DNA from: Caprimulgus europaeus | Taxonomy: Eukaryota; Chordata; Aves; Caprimulgiformes; Caprimulgidae | NCBI GenBank assembly: GCA_907165065.1 | Contig: OU015528.1 | Location: forward strand, 22,041,015-22,105,014 | Direction of reading: 5' to 3' | DNA: 64,000 nucleotides | Shown here: piece by piece, positions 26,943 to 38,277 of the stretch | Layout: each line of letters begins with the position of its first letter | How positions within the stretch are numbered: position 1 is the stretch's first letter | Program-made: the position numbers and the translations under genes | The notes under the pieces: generated by a model | Told to the model about the DNA's origin: nothing | Databases searched by the model: none | What the model saw: only the letters and a program-made list of their open reading frames with translations

Positions 26943-26947
26943 CCTGG
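26943..26947. repeat. Left target-site duplication CCTGG
   Basis: CCTGG precedes LTR B and is repeated at 27393-27397 directly after its terminal CA. Removing LTR B and one copy restores the LTR A sequence (GCTTCCTGG joined to GAAATTGCC). Confidence 0.92.
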
Positions 26948-27392
26948 TGTGCTGGGTTTGGTTAGGATAGAGTTAATTTTTCTCAGGGAGCTGGGAGGGG
27001 AGCGGTGGGGCAGCTGGTCTGCGGGACAGGGCAGGTGTTCCATACCAGTGAAGGTATTCCATACCAATGAAGGTATTCCATACCACACATCATGCTCAGT
27101 GTTTAAACAGGGAAGTTCCAGGAGGAGGGGGCTGCTGGGTACCGTAGCTTACGAGCCAGTCCTGCGGTGACCCGTTTTAATTTTGTTTTAATTTTGTTTT
27201 TGTTTTGTTTATTTTGTCACTCTTTCATTAGTACTGTTGCTGTTATTGTTTGATGTTGTTCCTCCCTTACTGTCCCGGTAAACTGCTCGTGTCTCAACCC
27301 CTGAGCCCCTTTCATTTATATTTTCTCCTCCCCATACCACTGGAGGGTGGGGAGTAGGGTGGGCAGCGACCCTTCCTGGTTAAACCATGTCA
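26948..27392 (+). mobile_element. Solo LTR B, related ERVL-like family, inserted in LTR A
   Basis: A complete 445-bp LTR runs from TGTGCTGGGTTTGGTTAGGA to GTTAAACCATGTCA, with the canonical TG and CA ends and a perfect 5-bp CCTGG duplication. Its start resembles LTR A (TGTGYTGGGTYTGG), but the rest differs, so this is a sister family and not a duplicate. Internal features are three imperfect copies of GGTATTCCATACCA-like sequence (27037-27084) and a T-rich TTTTAATTTTGTTTT stretch (27174-27220). There is no internal retroviral coding sequence. It is younger than LTR A. Confidence 0.92.
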
Positions 27393-27397
27393 CCTGG
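27393..27397. repeat. Right target-site duplication CCTGG
   Basis: This matches 26943-26947 exactly and abuts the CA end of LTR B. Confidence 0.92.
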
Positions 27398-27533
27398 GAA
27401 ATTGCCAGACATCTCTTGCTGATGGGAAGTAGAGAATAAATATTTTGTTCTTTTGCATCTGCACGTGCAGCTTTCCTTTGTTTCTATTAAACTACCTTTG
27501 TCTTGATCCACAAGTACATTTTTTGTTTGTTTG

Positions 27534-27557
27534 TTTTTTTTTTTTTTTTTTTTTTTT
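27534..27557. repeat. Poly(T) run of 24 at a CR1 junction
   Basis: Twenty-four T bases follow TTTTTTGTTTGTTTG of LTR A and directly abut the 3' end of the antisense CR1 at 27558. It may be the expanded LTR T-tract or may contain tail sequence added at insertion. Confidence 0.9.
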
Positions 27558-28208
27558 AAATCATAGAATGGTTTGGGTTGGAAGGGACCTTAAAGATCAT
27601 GTAGTTCAAACCTCCCTGCCATCATCAGGGACACCCCCCACTAGATCAAAGCCCTGTCTAACCTGGCCTTAAACACTTCCAGGGTGGCGGCATCCACAAC
27701 TTCCTTGGGCAACCTGTTCCAGTGTCTCACCACCCTCACAGTGAAGAATTTCTTCCTAATATCTAATCTAAACCCACCCTCTTCCAGTTTAAAGCCATTA
27801 CCCCTTGTTCTATCACTAACTGCCCTTGTCAAAAGTCCCTCCCCAGCTTTCCTGTAGGCCCCTTCAGGGACAGGAAGGCCGCTATAGGGTCTCCCAGAAG
27901 CCTTCTCTTTTCCAGGCTGAACAGCCCCAACTCTCTCAACCTGTCCTCATAGGAGAGGTGCTCCAGCACTTGGATCATCCTTGTGGCCCTCTTCTGGTCT
28001 CTTTCTAACAGGTCCATGTCTTTCTTGTGTTGGGGACTCCAGAACTTGACACAGTACCCCAGATGGGGCCTTATGAGATCGGAGTAGAGGGGGAGAATCC
28101 CCTCCCTTGACCTGCTGGCCATGCCTCTCTTGATGCAGCCCAGGATATGGTTGGCCTTCTGGGCTGCAATAACACATTGCCAGCTCATGTTGAGCTTCTC
28201 ATCCACCA
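27558..28208 (-). mobile_element. CR1 LINE, 5'-truncated, inserted in LTR A
   Basis: This is a minus-strand CR1. Its 3' end is CATTCTATGA (one octamer), followed upstream by the conserved AAGGTCCCTTCCAACCC block. Its ORF2 C-terminus is open in two frames. Codons at 28208-27829 carry [37 protein letters not shown] and [18 protein letters not shown]. Codons at 27832-27641 carry [14 protein letters not shown] and [18 protein letters not shown]. One frameshift lies between them, near 27830. Similarity stops abruptly at CATCCACCA (28208), and LTR A resumes with TCTCATTTTCTCC. It is the least decayed CR1 in the window, and it has only the C-terminal part of the reverse transcriptase protein. Confidence 0.94.
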
Positions 28209-28300
28209 TCTCATTTTCTCCTCTCCCCATCCTGCTGGGGAAGAGGGTGATAGAGTGGCTTGGTGGGCACCTGGCATCCAGCCAAGATCAAACCACCATA

Positions 28301-28305
28301 TGTAC
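28301..28305. repeat. Right target-site duplication TGTAC
   Basis: This matches 26565-26569 exactly. The split CR1 resumes immediately afterwards with TCTCCAGTATG. Confidence 0.92.
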
Positions 28306-29210
28306 TCTCCAGTATGCCTCTGTCTTTCTTGAGGAGCCCAGGACTGGATCCAGCACTCTGTCTGTGGCCTTATCAGTGCTGAGGAGATCACAGCCTTGAC
28401 TTGCAGGCAATGTGATGCTGTTCCTGACACAGCCCAGGAGAAACTGTTAGCTTTCTTTGCTGTAAGGGTTCATTGCTGCCTCAGTGTCTACCAGGACCCT
28501 CAGGACCTCCTCTGCAAAGCTCCTTTCCCACCAGTCATCCCCCAACCTGTACTGGTGGATGCAGCTTTTCTCTCCAGGGCTATTTATCTTTACTTGGGCT
28601 TTTTGATATTCATGTTGACTTGTTTCTCCAGGTTGCTGTGGTCCTTCTGAAAGGCAGCACAACCATCTAGTGTATCAGCTACTCATCCCAGTTTTGTATC
28701 TTCTTCAGTTTTGCTACAGGTGCAGCCTATCCCATCATCTAGTTCATTAATGAAGACGTTAAACCATATTGGACCCTGTATTGACCCCTGGGGGGCACTG
28801 CTAATGACTGGCCTCCAGCTGGACTTTGTGCTACTTTAGGTCCAGCATTTCTGACAGTTTTTAGCCTACCTCACTGTGCGTTTTCCTAGTCTGAACTTCA
28901 TCCTTTTGTCTATGGCAGATACTTTTGAAAGCCTTACTGAAGTCAAGATAGGCATCCACTGTTCTCCCCTTGTTCACCAAGGTAGTCATATCACTGTAGA
29001 AGGCTATCAGGTTCATCAGACATGATTTCATCTTTATGAATACATCATGACTACTCCCAGTCACTGTCCTGTGCTTAACTTCTTTGTATATAACTTCCAG
29101 AAGGATTTTCTCTGTCAGCTTCACAGGGTTTGGTTCAAAAGTCAAACAGAAATACTCCACCAAGAAATCCAATCCAGTGATCTTTCTCTTTCTTATGAAA
29201 AACATTAGCC

Positions 29211-32200
29211 CAGTGAAAGCCAAATGCATAAATTGTATCCTCTAGCATAGCTTGTTTATTCATATAAAGGTAGGAGGAGCCATAGCATGAAATTGTCTTC
29301 TGAGGAGTATTGTAGAATGTTTACTTCATTCTGAGCAGAACTGATTAAAACATCGTCTAGAAATACAGAACAAGACATATTAACAAGAGAGCACTCAATA
29401 ACCGTTCACTGATTTGTGCATGTACACAAGATATTTTAAAATAAGTAAGGATGTTGTGAATATAATTCAGCCTACTTATTTGGAATACTGAAAAATGTAA
29501 TTGGTATTTACACGTCTGTTCCTTTTAGAATGTTAGGTAGAAAAATTTCCCATAAATTTAAGAATATTTGGATTTGAAAAATTTACACCAAGTGTAATGC
29601 AAGAATTGGCTGACAGCTTTTTTTTTTTTTCCAGTGTGTCCTTTTGAGAAACTCTCTGCAGCCTAAGAAATTAGAATGAAATTTTCAAAAAGAATCTTCT
29701 AGATAAAAATGTCATATCCTACATCCAGGAATTTTCTTGCTTTGTAGAGTATACAGCGGTAACCAGGAATGGTTAAGTGGCTGTGGCTTTTTCCTCCAGA
29801 TAATGGAGTGGTTCATACCCCTGGAAAATATCCAGTACAATATTAAACAAATGAGTGAGATGCTTCCTCAGCCTCAGTTCTCCCACCTGCTTCTGCAGGT
29901 GAACAGCCATCACTGGGAGCTATGGATACAGGGAACACTGCTTCTATGTCGTTGCAGTCCTTTCCATCATTCCCAAAGCCCACGGCTACCCTGAGTTGTT
30001 TGGACTCCAGAGTTCTGGAAGCAGAGTTAGCCAGGATGGGAGAGCAAGAATGAAGGTTTGTAGCAGACTTCCCTCAAGATGGGTGGATATCTTTTCAGAT
30101 GCCCATATGCAGTGCTCTGGTAGCAGCAAGCTGGCAGTCCTTGTGGACAGGGCATCTGCTCAGGTGTGGGATGTGTGCCAGATGTGTGCCCACAGAAGGC
30201 ACGGGTGTGCAGGGGAGCATTCTGCTGGGCAAGGAATTTCCCATCTTGTAGCTATCCCTGGGCTCATGAGTCAGAACACTGAGCTTTTTTTCTCTTAAAA
30301 GGTAAGATTTTGTACTTTCTCTCCAAAAGGTTCCTGTCTGCTCTCTCTCCTTACTAGAAAAGCCTGAGAAAGGGTAAAAGAAGTGCTGACTTCATTACTT
30401 GGACCAAAATCAATGAGAGCGGAACCAGGCTGTCCATGGATAGATAGGTTTGGATTTACAAAATGTACACTTTGTACAAAAAGTATATATTACTGATTAA
30501 AATGTGTTGATTGAAAATGAAATACAAGTAATAACATCATATTTTTTTTTATTCAGTAGCTTTCTGAAAGAAAGATGCTTGGTTGTAATGCAAATATGCC
30601 AATCCATACAGCCTTTCTTTCCAGGTATATGACTTATGTATTAAAAGCTAATGCCTCAACAGTGCCTTCTAATGATTTGCATATACTGAATCCACTATGT
30701 AGAGTGAAAAATAAGACTTGCATAATGAATTGCAGACACACAGAAAAGAAGGTATGCAAAATAAACACATCAACTAGCTGAATACTAATTACCTACAAGC
30801 AAAATCTGGGGACACTCAGTATACAGAACCAATCAGTTATTGCAGTGAACACCTATAACTAATTTCGTCCAGGAAGAAAATTTTCCATCAGCTTTAGTGA
30901 ATTTATATCCATTATAGAATAGTCGTAGCTAAATAAGTATTTTTTTAGTGTAATTGGATTAAAAATTAGAAATGCAAATTCTGGTGCATGATGTCTCTAA
31001 GTCCTTGTCTCCCTTTTTATGGTAATACCCTTCTAATGGTTTAAGCCTATGAAGAAAAAACACTGAAGATTTTAACTAGCAGCTTTGCAGGGGGGCAGAA
31101 AGGAGCAAAGAAGATTTAGTGGTGAAAAGAGCAAATAAATAGGTGCTCCAAGATTAAAAAGAGGGTAGAAGTGCATGCTGAGCTGTTGAAAGACCTCTCT
31201 GTGTTTAAAGAAAAATATTGTTTGGTTCTTTCACCAGTGCATGATCAAAATAAGAGGTACAAATTAGTTCATGGCTGCTGAAGCTACAAAACATCATGCA
31301 GAGAGCTGTCTTTGGGAACGTTTTAATGAGGAGAAGAGGTCATCAGACTGTGACATTGCTTTTCAGAATTCTTCAAGAACAACACAGACTTCCTGTTCCA
31401 AATGTGGTAAAGAATAAAACAGCCTTAGTAGTAATCGTACAACTTTTGAACCGTGTTCCTTGGAAATACTGTACTGTGCTCATTTTGTAGCTTTAGTTAG
31501 CTATCTCAAAGGAACTCTTCCATATTTTCCATGTGCCCTTATTTCAAAAGTACAGTGAAATGGTAGAGCTTCAACAAGGATTATATTTATAAAATAAAGT
31601 TTTATTCAGGCTTCTAAAGAGATTTTAATGTTTTCATTGCTCTAGGTGAAATGGTACACTGTGGCTCTGTTCATTAACATTTAGCATCAGTGTAAAAATC
31701 AAGGATTACCACATACAGTTTGAAAGGACATCCAAAATGACTTTGAAATTAAATTCACTACAATCTTATTTTTCAGCATTTCAAACGTGATTTTAAAATG
31801 TATAAGTTAGGTTAATGGCATTCCAGGTCAAATATGCCCAGCCCAATAACAAGTCCCACATAGAATGTCATTATTTAAATTTGTGGCATACTGTATATGC
31901 TGACTGGGATTGAAGAAGTCCACTGTAAATTTAATAAATAAGATGCATACTACAGTGAAGTTATTGGAAAAAAGCTTCCTTGAGGATATTTAGAGAGACT
32001 ATTAGCAGAGAGTAGATATTGGTAAATCAAATAATTTTTCTAAATTATGGGTGTCATTAACAGAAGTCTCATGACTGGAATGGCTTCAGGAATGACAATA
32101 ATTATAAAAATGCCAGCAACTAACAACTGACTGTTTTTAACTCCTGATAAACTATTGCTCCTGTGAAAGACATAGGTATCAAAACAATGATTTCTAAACC

Positions 32201-35200
32201 TCTTTTTCAAAAGTTTCTGACAGTAACAAAGAATAAAATTATATGTCGAATAACATTAATGAATCAAGTTCATGATTTGGCTAAAAATTTGCTTAATTAT
32301 CCATTCATTAAAATAGAACGAGCTATATTACAAACCATCCCTTTTTCTTTTTAGAATAGTTGGAATAAAATGTAATTTGGAAAAGCATCAGCAACAACAA
32401 TACAAAGCTGGTGTAGATGAACTATTGCTCATGCCATAGAAATGATACTGTAATTATTTAACTGCATATTGTTTTAAATTAAAATCTCTATGTTAAGAGA
32501 AGAAAGGATAACATACACCATACTATATGCCACCTGTCTTTTTCTTTTCCACCAAATAAAGGGAGAAAATGAACTTGGCAACTGTCTTCTGTAATCAGAA
32601 AAGAAATCTCTGTCTTAGTCATTTCACTCAGCTTTTTTTCAGGTGTCAAGAACACTGGCAACTGTCTGCCATCTGAAGTATGTAATTCTGACCTAAATAT
32701 TGGAAGTCATATATGTATTAGTTAACAAAGGCATGGTCTCATAACAAAATGAATTTTAGGAATAAATGTTTGTTTTATGCTATTAATCTTACAGCTTTAA
32801 CTATTAATTTTACCAGGTCATTGCACCCTGCAGCATTCTCCCATAAATCAGTTTACTTAAACATTTACCCTGATTTTATTTTCTGTGGTATAGTTTTATT
32901 CTCTTTCACACCAGGTACTAAACAGGCATTTAGAAATATCCTAGTTGTCTGTTTCACCTCTAAAAAAATCCCAATGCAAATTCTTCCCACAAAGTCTAAC
33001 AAGTTTGTTGGTTTTCAGTTTAAACCTTTAATCCTGTTTGAATGGATTGATGTCTTTTTCCTTGATTTACCAGATTTTTCTGTCAGTGATTAGGGTCTGG
33101 GAGTTTGGGCTAATCTGAGATTTCTCCTCTTCTTGTATTGTCATTCTAGTGCCCATTATTCTTCTCTTTTTTCTCCTTTCCAAGAATACCACTGTATTCT
33201 ATTCAATAACCATTGCTTGCTGAAAGAAGATGTCTTAGATAGCCAATTAGCTGTTATGCATAGAGTTTTTAGCCAGCATGGTAGCGGTATTTGTTACAGG
33301 ACTGTAAGCAAAGCATTGAAAAGTAAATGTTAAAAAAGAGAGGAAGGAAAAGGAGATTCTGAAATTCTGAATTTTGCTTTCAATTATCCCAAACTACATC
33401 TACAGGCAGTAATGACAAGCGTAAGTTTTGTGAATCAACATGATAGGCAAAAAGAATCTTTGAATTTAGTGGATAAGCTGTGATGTAGAAATCCTGGAGC
33501 AGTTTTACTAGTAACTGTGCTTTTATAATTAGAGTATCAATGATTCTCTGTCTAATGTAAAAGTGTTGTAGGGTCCTTTGATAACAAATGTGGGCAGCTC
33601 TTGGAAACTTTTATATAGCTGTCATAAAACAAGACACTACAGAATGTTTCTGAATTAAATGCTATTAAATCCAATGAATAGCTTCACTGACTGCAACAGA
33701 TTTCTGCTGATGTAAACAAGTAAAAAACTGCTTCTTGATATATTAAGATTTAATTTAGAAAAAAACTCGTAGGCAGTCATAAAATAGATGGATATAAACT
33801 ACGGAAAAAAACATATATATGTGTTTGCTGTAATCAGTTTAAACTACCAGTCTTCTGTTAAAATCTTTTTTGGATAAAGAAAACAAACAAAACCCATAAC
33901 TACATCCAAAAACATTATTTTAATTATTTCATCAACATGATCGTTATGTATTACTATTAGTTGAGTATTTATTTGTATTAGTATTAGTGATTTGTTATCT
34001 ATTAATAAGCTTATGGTTTTCATGCATATATTTTATCTTTTTAATTGAAACATATGAAATGTAGTTTGATTTCAGTATCTTCAAAAATATTTTATATTCT
34101 TTCATTTGACAAGTGACTTAAGATGTACTTACATAAGCATTTTGTATAAAAGTTTTAGAAATATTCTGTAAAATTAATATGTTTTTGTATAACTCATCTG
34201 AAATTTTTTCAAGTATCAATTGTACAGAAAAGTCATTGATAGTTGTATCAAAATTATTTTTGCAGCTTCATTTAATCCAATTTTGGTTTTCAATGTAATT
34301 TTTTTTTTTTATTAAACAATAGTCTGCAATATTTTTGAAACAGACATGTGCCATTTTGGGCAAAGTATTACAGCAGATCTTGAAAAAGGAAGGTCAATCC
34401 CTATAGCACAGAAAAAGTTTATTGGAAACTTACTATTCTAGAACATGAAGTTTTAAAGACAGCATTTTCTATGAAGGTGCCACTCATTGTCTGCTGGTAC
34501 TAAGGGAAATGTCTGTTGGTACCAAAGCAAGTGCATCCGTGTTTTAGTATTGCTGGGTTAAATCTAGTATACCCTACATCTTGCTGTATTATTCCTTAAA
34601 ACTCAGTGAAAACAGGCCATTCCAGCTACACCTGAGCTGTGCTTAGCAAGTGGATGTACACATCTCTGTATATTATTGTGCACAGCATAAAATAGCATAC
34701 GGCACTCTCATGCCATGGGTGCTTTATGATCTTGTTAGGACTTATGAAAAGTATGTTATGAATCTAAGATATGGAGAAGGACAGTCTAGGTGCTGTACGC
34801 TGCTATAGAAGCGATTTAGCAAATGGTTAGTTCATTATGTTAAGAAAGTACCAGCGTTACTACAGGGCGCTGTGAGACATTATGTGTTGCTGAGTTATTG
34901 TTTGGATGAAACATAAACCTAAGACTGGATTTCATTGCAATCACCACAGATCACATGGTAGTTTTATCAGGAGTAGGAATACTGAGCCCTGTACACTAAC
35001 CAAACTCCAGATGAATTAGATAGATTCTACTATTGCAAGAAAATACATCCATGTGGTTTCTTACTTCATAACCTGTTGCACAGTGCTGCTTTTCTCTGTA
35101 AAAAGCTGCTATGTGTCACAGGTTGCAACCCTCTTAGAGGGCAGTGCTTTGTACATAAATGGGAGAGACCATTTCTAAAATGTGTTTCTATAAAGAACCT

Positions 35201-35974
35201 GTTAGTGATGGATATGCTGGGAGAGATGAACAGGGAGGATTCTAAACCATAGTATCCTGTAAAAGATAGCAGCTGTAATTAATACAGAATAAATCTTAAG
35301 ACCTCAGTAACCAGTGTTTCTTCTACTAATGTTTATTTTTATACATATATTTTTAAACCTTGATATTCATTTATAGTACATCAGTGTATGTGTAATCAGT
35401 CACTTAATTAAGGTCCAAGGTTTCTAGAGTGCCAAGACACGAACAATCATTTCTGCTTCTGTCAGCAGAGAGAGCAGTTGGGTGGCATTTAGTTTTCTCT
35501 CGAGAGTAATTCTGCTTGTCCTTGGGACCCTGTGCGTATTCCTTCTATGCAGCCCTGCGGGTTTGTGCTCAAAGACTGAAAGGTGAAAGAGGAGAGGAGA
35601 AAATCTTTCAGAAATCTAACAGAAGCAACCTAATAGACAGTTGAAGTGCAGTGAGAAAAGGGCAGCACAGCGCTTGAGGGGGCCCTGGTACGTGAAGGTA
35701 AATGGCCTTCTAGTATGTCATAAGATCCAGTAATTTAGGAGGCCAAACTTCCATTTTGTGGCAGTCATGGGAAAATAAACTGTATCTCAGAAGAAGAACA
35801 AGAAGGAAACTCTCTGAGTAAAAGGTTTTGGCCCATTATCCTTGTCAGTCCAGCATGGAAGGATATTATTTGGGGAAAACAGTAAGAGAGAAGAGACAGA
35901 CCCAGAGGGAAGATGAATAGTGAGACATATAAAGAATGTACAAGATTCTCATAAATGATATTATTAACCTGATG
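29211..35974. other. Unique AT-rich DNA, no gene seen
   Basis: A somewhat GC-richer stretch at 29740-30300 carries two consecutive open frames (85 and 100 codons) without a recognisable domain. The 32749-33093 frame (114 codons) also shows no domain or splice context. The remainder, especially 33.4-34.4 kb, is strongly AT-rich and featureless. Confidence 0.45.
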
Positions 35975-36037
35975 CTGCCAACTTTGTACTCAAACTGGTA
36001 GTTTAAATGTAGTAACTATGCATCAGTGGTGACACTT
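35975..36037 (+). repeat. 63-bp direct repeat, copy 1
   Basis: It begins CTGCCAACTTTGTACTCAAA and ends GTGACACTT. It matches 36315-36377 with one difference seen (G versus C at the 12th base). Confidence 0.95.
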
Positions 36038-36314
36038 TTTTTGGAAGGGAGAATGTGTGAGACACTACTGTATTCATCTAACTTGAGGGAGTGAGACATT
36101 AAGAAAACCAGAGAAGGGCATAATACTAACAAAAATACTCTGCTTCTCTGTACAATCACGCTACTTGTTTGGGGCTGTATCTCTGAAAAATACATCTGGT
36201 TGTGTTTTTACATCAAGTATTAAACTTTTAAAGGCCAGATATTGAGGGAGGAGGAGAAGAGACCCCTAAAAAGACTTAGGGGCTGCAGATGCTATACACA
36301 GTTTCTCACTGTTA

Positions 36315-36377
36315 CTGCCAACTTTCTACTCAAACTGGTAGTTTAAATGTAGTAACTATGCATCAGTGGTGACACTT
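36315..36377 (+). repeat. 63-bp direct repeat, copy 2
   Basis: This is the second copy, offset by 340 bp. The sequence between the copies is not repeated, so this is a dispersed duplication and not a tandem array. The boundaries do not match any element recognised here. Confidence 0.95.
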
Positions 36378-37837
36378 ACTAAAGCCTCATCAGTAAGATT
36401 TAAAACCCTGGTCTTAGGACTCATCTAAATGGTTATAACTATGGGTAGGCAGAGGCTTTGATCCTCTTCTCTAGACTTAGAGTCTCACTCCATGGCTGAT
36501 TGCTGGTGAGTTGAGAGAGTTTTACCTGCTGCCATGCATATACTACAGCATTGTCAAACTCTATGAGAAGTTAGGTGGTATTTGCTTATGTTTCTTTCAA
36601 ATCTACTGCAGGACACTTGCCCTACTTATATTAAATAAAAATTCCAGACATTTTTCTGTTTCTCTTTTTCTCAGACTTGCAGATACATATCCTACTTTTA
36701 AAACTGTGGTGTATGCCCTGCATGTAAACCCTTGTTCACTCTCTAAGCTTTGAATATGAGTAATGAGAAACTGTGTATGCTACCTGCAACCCCTAAGTCT
36801 TTTCAGCTACCTCTGGAGATGCTTTTCTACTCATATGCCATGACTCTTCGTATTTGAGAAGGCAAAAATGAAGCACGTGTAACAAGAGAAAGGTAAAAAC
36901 ATCAGGTTTTTGTTCCTCTAAATCAGTTTGCTCTATTCATAAGTGATATTTATAATCTTGCCCAGGTTAAAATTTGACAGTTTTACAAATTTTATAACTT
37001 TCTAGCAAGGAAGATGCAAAACTGCATATCATTTTTACATCATAGATCAGACTAGAATTATGAGATCAAGTGTCCTGAGAAGTGAGCTCTGAAGGCAGGA
37101 AGTATATATCAGAATTTACTCCATAACATAACTCAGCACTGATTCTATCCATCCTCCTCCCTTATCATACCAGCACCTAGTGTGAGGGAAAAGAGCAAGC
37201 AAGACATCACAAACAAATATATTGGTCAGCATAGGGCACCCTTAGAGAGTGGTACTATGCTCAATGCTTAAAGCTGTTACATTAGAATACAAATTATCCT
37301 GAAACTTACAGGAGGAAATACTTGGGCTGCATTATTATTATTATTATTTTAAAATATCTGTGTGTTCTGGTGGACCTAACATCAGCATCTATTGTTTAGA
37401 TTGCCTGGAATTTTTAACCATGTGATTCTTTAAGAACTATTAACTGTTTGTGTCGAAATGTTCTCATTCCTGTACATGGCTGCAGGCTAATTTCTGTGTG
37501 CATCTTTCTGTAGAAAAATCACTATTATTTCTGAGAGCAAGGTTATAGAGAAAATACATTAGGCCAAAGTTAAAACCTCTTATAGCTCTCTATTTGAAAA
37601 GCAGTTGTGCTGCCATGAGGTGGAGATGGTACTTTACATTTTCCCAGCAGGCTACTGAGGATCAGAAAGTTCTTATATCTGTAACACCACCTCTCTGCCC
37701 GCCCCATAATAACAATAAAAAATAATAATCACAGATTATTAGATACAATAGTTGCAGATTGCATATAATCTCTTGGCTTTTGTTAAACTATAGCAACAAA
37801 ATTCTTGTGTCCCTTTGAGCACTGCTCCAGCGTATAG
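36378..37837. other. Unique DNA with a short (ATT)n run
   Basis: A small (ATT)n array lies at 37331-37347. No gene is identified. Confidence 0.45.
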
Positions 37838-37843
37838 TTGCAG

Positions 37844-38036
37844 AGACTAAGGGACAATTTTTGCACCGCTGATCTTTTGCCTGTTGGAGGTCACAAAAAG
37901 AAGATCAAAGAATTGCTTCAGCTTCATTTCCAGGACTCCCCTTGGTACAGAGACAGGGAGATGGAGGAGACTGTAGAAGCAGGAAAGTCAGCTATTGAAA
38001 AGTTGAGAAATGTCAGGAACTTAAAACTGGCCAGCA
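37844..38036 (+). other. Exon-like open segment, unrecognised
   Basis: An open frame (37838-38059) lies between a weak acceptor (GTTGCAG, ending 37843) and a weak donor (AGCAG|GTATTC after 38036). Its translation is charged and helix-prone, with HKKKIKELLQLHFQDSPWY and EMEETVEAGKSAIEKLRN. No family is recognised. The purine-rich composition alone could produce it. No matching neighbour exon was found. Confidence 0.15.
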
Positions 38037-38251
38037 GGTATTCACACTGTGTAGTTTAGAGTGTGTGCTGGAGGAATTTTTGTGCTCTTCATCCTGTTTA
38101 ATATGTAGCAACTGTGCTTCTGGTAGCAGGTCTGCTGCACACCTTGTTACAGATTTCTCAGTGAAAATGTAAGAATGACAGGATTCTGCCTTGCTCTCAA
38201 TTTCAGTGGATGGCTGCTGCCAGGCTAGCCCATGGTCTAAAGCATAATGAC

Positions 38252-38277
38252 TTTTTTTTTTTTTTTTTTTTTTTTTT
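38252..38277. repeat. Poly(T) run of 26
   Basis: Twenty-six T bases lie between ATGAC and CCCTTCCC. The minus-strand sequence below it is not a recognised retroposon. Confidence 0.95.

Larger units (their letters stand above)
26570..28300 (+). mobile_element. Solo LTR A, avian ERVL-like, itself interrupted twice
   Basis: The LTR begins TGTGTTGGGTCTGGCTGAGA and ends ACCACCATA, where a canonical CA end has changed to TA. It is flanked by TGTAC duplications. Its own sequence is in three blocks: 26570-26947, 27393-27557 and 28209-28300, about 630 bp together, a normal length for this family. Internal landmarks are the block 'ACTGACCAAAGGGATATTCC', the pyrimidine/poly-T section and GGTGGGCACCTGGCATCC near the end. 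No gag, pol or env sequence is present, so this is a solo LTR left by recombination. It could still carry promoter activity, but none is shown here. The name ERVL-like is from memory. Confidence 0.88.
26177..29210 (-). mobile_element. CR1 LINE, split by a nested insertion
   Basis: The minus-strand CR1 is present as two blocks, 26177-26569 (3' UTR and ORF2 C-terminus) and 28306-29210 (RT domain). The second block encodes, with stops and shifts, MKSCLMNLIAFY, then DAYLDFSKAFKSICH (the CR1 RT block YLDFSKAFDTVSH), a PQG-like segment, and 'HQYRLG...SFAEEVLRVLVD'. Across the break the antisense consensus reads continuously (…TGCTGTAC joined to TCTCCAGTATG…). The inserted LTR therefore split one element and duplicated TGTAC. 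The CR1 part totals about 1.3 kb and is 5'-truncated. It is the oldest layer of the nest and is non-functional. Confidence 0.9.

Noticed and set aside
27829..28230. 133-codon minus-strand ORF that looks like a real protein
   Set aside because: It is the C-terminus of CR1 ORF2 within a truncated, frameshifted copy, not a host gene.
26570..28300. Full endogenous retrovirus between LTR A and LTR B
   Set aside because: The LTRs are from different families, each has its own target-site duplication, and there is no gag, pol or env sequence between them.
32749..33093. 114-codon plus-strand ORF in AT-rich DNA
   Set aside because: Phe/Ile/Leu-rich translation expected of T-rich DNA, with no splice sites or domain.
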